Positions 59,563-64,000 of a stretch of 64,000 bases of DNA are shown in pieces. The position numbers and the translations under genes were made by a program. The notes under the pieces were generated by a model. The model was not told where the DNA came from. It was given only the letters and a program-made list of their open reading frames with translations, and searched no databases. The DNA is from Tetracladium setigerum (taxonomy: Eukaryota > Ascomycota > Leotiomycetes > Helotiales): positions 2,033,808 through 2,097,807 of the forward strand of contig PZJY01000007.1 in assembly GCA_031472005.1 (NCBI GenBank), written 5' to 3'. Each line of letters starts with the position of its first letter. Position 1 is the first letter of the stretch.

Positions 59563-60256
59563 GTTTACAAGTGAGTGATTTTGAGAGTTTGCTTGACGAA
59601 AGGAAGCTTGAAAGAAGTTGGAAGTTTGGCAATCAAGCTTTGTTTGGAGAGAGATTGATGTTGGCGAAAAAGTTTATCGGGGAGTGATATTGGATATCGG
59701 CAGATGGAATTTCGCTAGCTTGAGAGTGAGTTGGGAATATTAAGTGTCAAAAATCCTCGTCTTCCCTTCTTGTTCATTCACCTTCGTTGAAGATGAGTTG
59801 TGAATTCTAAAGGCCAAAGAAGATTTGTCCTCGACGCAAACAACAAAGGGCAGCACTTAAAGAGACCCACAGACCGCTATCAAGGTGCTGTTTGCTCGAT
59901 TTTGGGTGAGCCAAGTCTACAAAGTTTGAGAGTTCTTTGTCAAGTCAAGGAGTTTAGAGTTTACCATTGGATACTCCAAAATATAAAATTACAGACAATT
60001 ATTTATAATTCACTTCAATTGAGACCCGGCACTGCCTACCGTACTATGCTGCCAGTGTTTCAATAGTCATCTTCGCCTTTGGGGCTTTTCAAGTAAACCA
60101 TCCTCCGTAAACTTTCACACTTTAACTCTCATATTGGCTCCTTCGTAGTACTGTTGTTGGGTCCTCTGTGATAAACATGCTTTCAGCTCTTGACACATGA
60201 AGTGTAGGTGCTCACTGCTCAGTCTAATGTATTGTTTGACCCTAGCACTAAGTAAG
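59563..60256. other. Intergenic
   Basis: About 690 bp, AT-rich, between the lactamase-fold gene and the DUF6594 gene stop. No supported gene. Confidence 0.4.
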
Positions 60257-61314
60257 TTATCCTGGAGGGTACGCAGCATCATTAGATAAAAAGACAACAT
60301 TCACAGCAGCAAATCTAGCAAGAAAAGACCAAATAATTAGCAAAGACTCTGTGGCATGTTGCCGCAATGTTGTTGGACTCACGCTGCTGTCGCGGCGAAA
60401 ATCTCAATTCTTCTTGCACTTGTCATCAGTGCAAGAGTAAGCGAGAAGGTGGCCGAGAAGATGGCGAGCATCCCCAGCCGGAGATTGTTGGATTGTACGA
60501 GATATAAAGCCACAACTGAACAGACGGGGAGGATAGACGCAGTTACTGTAGCCATAATCCCCAAGGCTGATTGCAGCGTCGATTCTTTGTAATGGTATAT
60601 ACCGGCGCCAACGGTTTGGGGCAATTGTTCCTTGAAGAAAACGCTTAGCAAAATTTTCAACATTGAGTGCTAGGGTATGGACTGTGAAACAGTGAGAATG
60701 CCTGGATGAAAATACTTTGAATGTCTTCCCGATCATGTGGTGGTAGAAGGGAACCACTCTTTCCGTGAACCACTGTGAAAACATGTCTGGGGCATAGCGA
60801 GGCTTGATAGCTATTAGATCTGTCTCGTGTTTAAGATCCCACGATTCTCGGTCGAGCCCGAGGATTGGGAAAGATCCCATCCCGGGTCGTCGAAACCAGC
60901 TTCTTAAGAAGTCGAGATCGTATTTCCTTGGCGGCTCGAGTCTCGCAAGAGATGCTTGCTTGAGGATGGCATCATCTATCAAACGCATTATTAAAAATAG
61001 CTCTTATGAAGGTGATTATTTGTGAAATACTGACTATATTGCTCCATCTTCTCACTCAGTTCCAGGACTTTGTGCCATTGCTCTAAGTCTTCCTCTCCGT
61101 CTCCCTGACTCAATGACCACCAATCTTTGGCATGATATTGTCGTTCTACATGGGCCTCATCCCGCTTTGCTAGTTGATGTAGTTCCGCTTCGAGATGTGA
61201 AATTTCTGCCTGTAGGTAGAGGAGCTTTTGTATATTCAAGACTCTGAAACCTCGCAAGATGGCGAATTCCTCCTGTGTTGCCATCAACTGCGCTACTTTG
61301 GCATAGCCTTCCAT
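60257..61314 (-). CDS. DUF6594 membrane protein
   Basis: Four exons, all splices in frame: exon 1 from MEGYAKVAQLMATQEEFAIL at 61314 to EKMEQY (GTCAGT..TAG intron, about 59 bp), a second exon starting NDAILKQASLARLEPPRKYD to GKTFK, a third from HSMLKILLSVFF and a short last exon ending at 60257. The family pattern is clear: a coiled Leu/Glu-rich start (FRVLNIQKLLYLQAEISHLE), a middle with LIAIKPRYAPDMFS, and two C-terminal membrane helices ending in LALMTSARRIEIFAATAA. DUF6594 proteins are common in ascomycetes and have no known function. A start at 61425 is also possible. Confidence 0.8.
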
Positions 61315-61925
61315 CTTCAATCGCAAAGTACCGATCAAGTTATCTGAGACTGCGTAAACTCGTTTTCTCTTATTAGGAAGGTTTCTCTTTTGTAGTTGGT
61401 GTGGGTAAATGGGGCAAACCGGCATTCTGCCTGCATGTTCATTATAGTAACACCAACGTAAGGCTGGCCAATTGAGCAGTGAGAACAACAGCAGGCACAC
61501 CTTCTCATTTTTGGATGGTATACTCGCGCAATCCCTTGGGTGTTGCGCAGTCTCATCACAAGGATAAAAGGATCGACGTGGCGCCAGTACAACCCAACGC
61601 ATACCCTCCTTCTGACGCGCCTGACACTTCTTTTATTTGTTTGGCAACGGCTTTGGGAGAGCAGCTCATGCACACCGTCGTGACGGACAACTAGAAAGTA
61701 TCAACTCTGTGATCATGGCCTTCAACCAGGGAGCACCACATAAGTACGGGACTCGCGCCCACTTTGGTACGTTGGAGTTTCAACGTCTTTGGAAAGTGGA
61801 TTTCTGATTTGTGACGGTACATCTATTTAGCACCTTCGACCAGTTTAACGCTTGTCACTGGAGAAGTTTCTCCCAAACATAGAACCCTCCAGGTCTATAC
61901 ACCAGCGCCCATCAGGCTTCCCAGA
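61315..61925. other. Intergenic, divergent promoter
   Basis: About 600 bp between divergent starts of the DUF6594 and retropepsin-like genes, with no supported gene. Confidence 0.4.
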
Positions 61926-62815
61926 ATGTCGGAAAACTACGGCAATCATAACTCGCAGCAGGGCTCGGACAACAGTAGACAATATATGCTGTGGGACCAA
62001 CAGAAAGAACGATTCGATGCATTCGGGTACATTGTTGGCGGCATAGCCAGAAATCCAGAACACGCAGCGTGGATTCAGCAGCAAGAAGATTTGCGAAACC
62101 AAAGACCTGAGCCAACCTATGTAAGATACAGTAGTCCGCGGGAATGGAGCAAAAGTCCGATTCTAATTTTGGTCAAATCTCGCAGAATCCTCCGAATACT
62201 AGAGGTGGAAGCATACAGTATAATGCAGCACAAATCCTCGATCAAAGCGTCAATCAACTGAGACGAGTGATGGTCATTCAAGACTCCGCCTGTGAGATAA
62301 ACTTTATTTCTCCCAAAGTGGCCGAAAAGTGCAATTTGACCAGCTTCTTCACGGATCCTATTCGCAACCAGACCTTGACGGGCGAGTTCATCTCAGATCG
62401 TCGCACAAAGGTCCATTGGTTTGGTAGCAGCGGAAACAGTGGTCATGATTGGTTCTATATCGCACCTGAGATCGCGCCGATCGATGTGCTCGTCGGAACG
62501 CAGTTCATGAACGACCACCCCAACGTCTTCGACGCCTGGACAAAGATCGAACCAGCTTTTCTGAACGTTCAAAGGCCAGTGGAGGTGAGTGTCTACCTGA
62601 CAAGCAAGCTGATTGACAAGTAAACTGATGTTTCCCCTTGAATTAAGGAAGGCGAGGAAGCACAAATCGAAGCCGACGAGGCAGATGCTAGACGACGAGC
62701 GGCTGATTTGGCCAAGAAGAAGAAGAAGAATACTAAGCACCGCGAACCCAGACACAAAGAAAAGCCGGCATCGTCCTCCTCAAATTCTGGAAGCTCTCGC
62801 CGGAGAAAAGAATGA
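61926..62815 (+). CDS. Retropepsin-like aspartic-protease-fold protein, one apparent frameshift
   Basis: Starts MSENYGNHNSQQGSDNSRQY at 61926. A hydrophilic N-terminus is followed by a retropepsin-like core: RRVMVIQDSACEINFISPK (position of the catalytic DTG/DSG motif, here DSA), TLTGEFISDRRTKVHWFGSS, HDWFYIAPEIAPIDVLVGTQ. After a GTGAGT..AAG intron (62586-62647) comes a charged, Lys/Arg-rich tail (ADEADARRRAADLAKKKKK) ending at 62813-62815. Between PTYVRYSSPR and the MEQKSDSNFGQI frame one base is missing in the G run 62140-62142. There is no reverse transcriptase, integrase or LTR nearby, so this looks like a stand-alone host gene, perhaps descended from a retroelement. Proteolytic activity is doubtful. 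Confidence 0.65.
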
Positions 62816-64000
62816 GTTATCTAAGGTAGCTAGGCGAGGTAGGTATTTAATGTGATCGAAGCGAGGAGGTCGGGAGGCCGGGTGGCCGGGACGGACCGGA
62901 AGGAAGATGCGGCCGGCGGGAAGCATTTCTGGGGTGCTGTAGTAAATGTTGAGTTGGGTTGAGTTGGGTGGTCCAGTTGACACCCTAGGTACTATATGAG
63001 GTATCTTCATCTGATCGGAGATATGATGGATGGAGGGAGGTCGAGGGGTGATCTGGGATAGAAGTAAAAAGATCTAAAGTTTATGCTCGTCAGTAGGTGG
63101 TACCTAGCAAGCCATCGTTGATTGAATGTACTGTACTGTAGCTGCTAGTCAGTGTTATCTGGAGAACTTTTAGTCAATGCAACGCATGATGCCTTACGGC
63201 ATTTCCCTGCTTCTTCCAAGCCGGAATTCTTAACTCACAGCCTCCAACTTGTGGTGCTTTACATTATCTATGCTTAATAAATCTTCCAAGCACACACTGT
63301 TATGTAACTATCGACTTTGAGGTCAAAGCAGTGCCAAAAATGACATTTGCATGTGATCCCGAAAATAAGGGTTTCAGCCGATGAGCATGGCTCCTTACTG
63401 TAAGAGTCGAGAATTCAAGGCATCTATCTACACCTAGGTTCAACAAAAGCGAGTCACGATCAATTGTTGTGGAGTTTTACCAGACTACCTAGGTACCTTC
63501 TGTACAAGAGTACGGAGTATGCTCAGCCATGCCCTTCTAGCCTTCTAGAAGATACCGGTGCATTGGTACTGAAGGCAGGGGGGTGAATCCCGTTGTGGTT
63601 GACTTAGCATGGATTGGAAACCCGCGGCCCCACCAGCTACCATCCTTAACGGCTGTACTCCGTAAGATTGCCTCCGAACATCGTACTGTACGGTAAGTAC
63701 AGTACGTACCGCTGTGCAAGGATGGTGAACATCAATATCTCCCATGACAGCATAACTTGACTACAACAAGCCAGTCTATTTACCTTCCATCAACGCCCAG
63801 GACAGATGGCCTGGTTGGGCCTTCTGTTCCTTAACTTCGCACAATCGTTTCCCACAATTTCCATCACCGCTTGCAGAGCATCGACACTTCACATTCGCTC
63901 GACGCCTTTTCGAAACACCAATTGAACGAACCTCCCTCTCCGTCAATTGGGCAGAACCTCTTACTCGTATCCCGTCCTCGTCGTTATGCTATAACAGTCT
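62816..64000. other. Gene-free end of window
   Basis: About 1.2 kb with no supported gene. Contains TACTGTAC-type repeats, including an inverted repeat GTACTGTAC..GTACAGTAC near 63684-63706, and CTACCTAGGTACC near 63486. Confidence 0.45.
63684..63706. repeat. Inverted repeat GTACTGTAC - GTACAGTAC
   Basis: Nine-base perfect arms separated by a five-base spacer (GGTAA). Confidence 0.75.

Noticed and set aside
1..64000. tRNA, rRNA and CRISPR features
   Set aside because: No T-loop-like GGTTCGAATCC box with a matching A box was noticed by eye, and no regularly spaced repeats. A tRNA scan would be needed for a firm negative.

Overview
The window looks like chromosomal DNA of a filamentous ascomycete (Pezizomycotina). 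The gene set and protein flavour suggest a leotiomycete, but this was judged by eye without any search. The evidence is short GT..AG introns of about 50-110 bp, a Zn2Cys6 regulator, a Fot1/pogo transposon with RIP-like stop codons, and long gene-free stretches rich in simple repeats. No tRNA, rRNA or CRISPR array was found.

Layout. 1-364: tail of a conserved gene. 3.4-4.3 kb: GNAT acetyltransferase. 4.7-6.5 kb: dead Fot1/pogo element. 7.7-8.9 kb: 3-ketoacyl-CoA thiolase. 10.0-17.7 kb: a compact group of an MFS sugar-family transporter, a DUF1479 oxygenase-like protein, a Zn2Cys6 factor and a guanine deaminase, arranged head-to-head, tail-to-tail, head-to-head. 18.3-22.3 kb: dynamin-like GTPase of SLIP-GC type. 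23.4-24.9 kb: TmpA-like membrane flavoreductase. 26.0-26.6 kb: cysteine-rich metallothionein-like protein. 27.8-32.1 kb: MGM101, COA4 and biotin-protein ligase. 32.5-33.6 kb: unknown. 34.1-35.3 kb: 2-hydroxyacid dehydrogenase. 35.9-36.7 kb: xanthine/hypoxanthine phosphoribosyltransferase. 38.2-42.5 kb: an NLR-like protein (dead hydrolase, NB-ARC, TPR, membrane module). 49.8-50.9 kb: a conserved low-complexity protein isolated by 7.3 kb and 5.6 kb of gene-free DNA. 56.5-57.9 kb: METTL21-type methyltransferase. 58.2-59.6 kb: damaged metallo-beta-lactamase-fold protein. 60.3-61.3 kb: DUF6594 membrane protein. 61.9-62.8 kb: retropepsin-like protein.

Two results stand out. First, the 10-17.7 kb group shares an inverted-repeat motif, CTCGNNCGAG, in both of its divergent promoters. 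This suggests a small regulon run by its own Zn2Cys6 factor, possibly for uptake and breakdown of a purine-like compound or its glycoside. Second, at least twelve conserved reading frames are each broken by one missing base, usually in a homopolymer run. The affected genes include MGM101 and biotin ligase. Uncorrected long-read base-calling errors explain this better than mass pseudogenisation, and it should be settled before any gene here is called broken.

Other points of interest are the NLR whose N-terminal hydrolase has lost its catalytic serine and histidine, the 61-bp bidirectional promoter between COA4 and biotin ligase, and the loss of the zinc-binding motif in the lactamase-fold protein.
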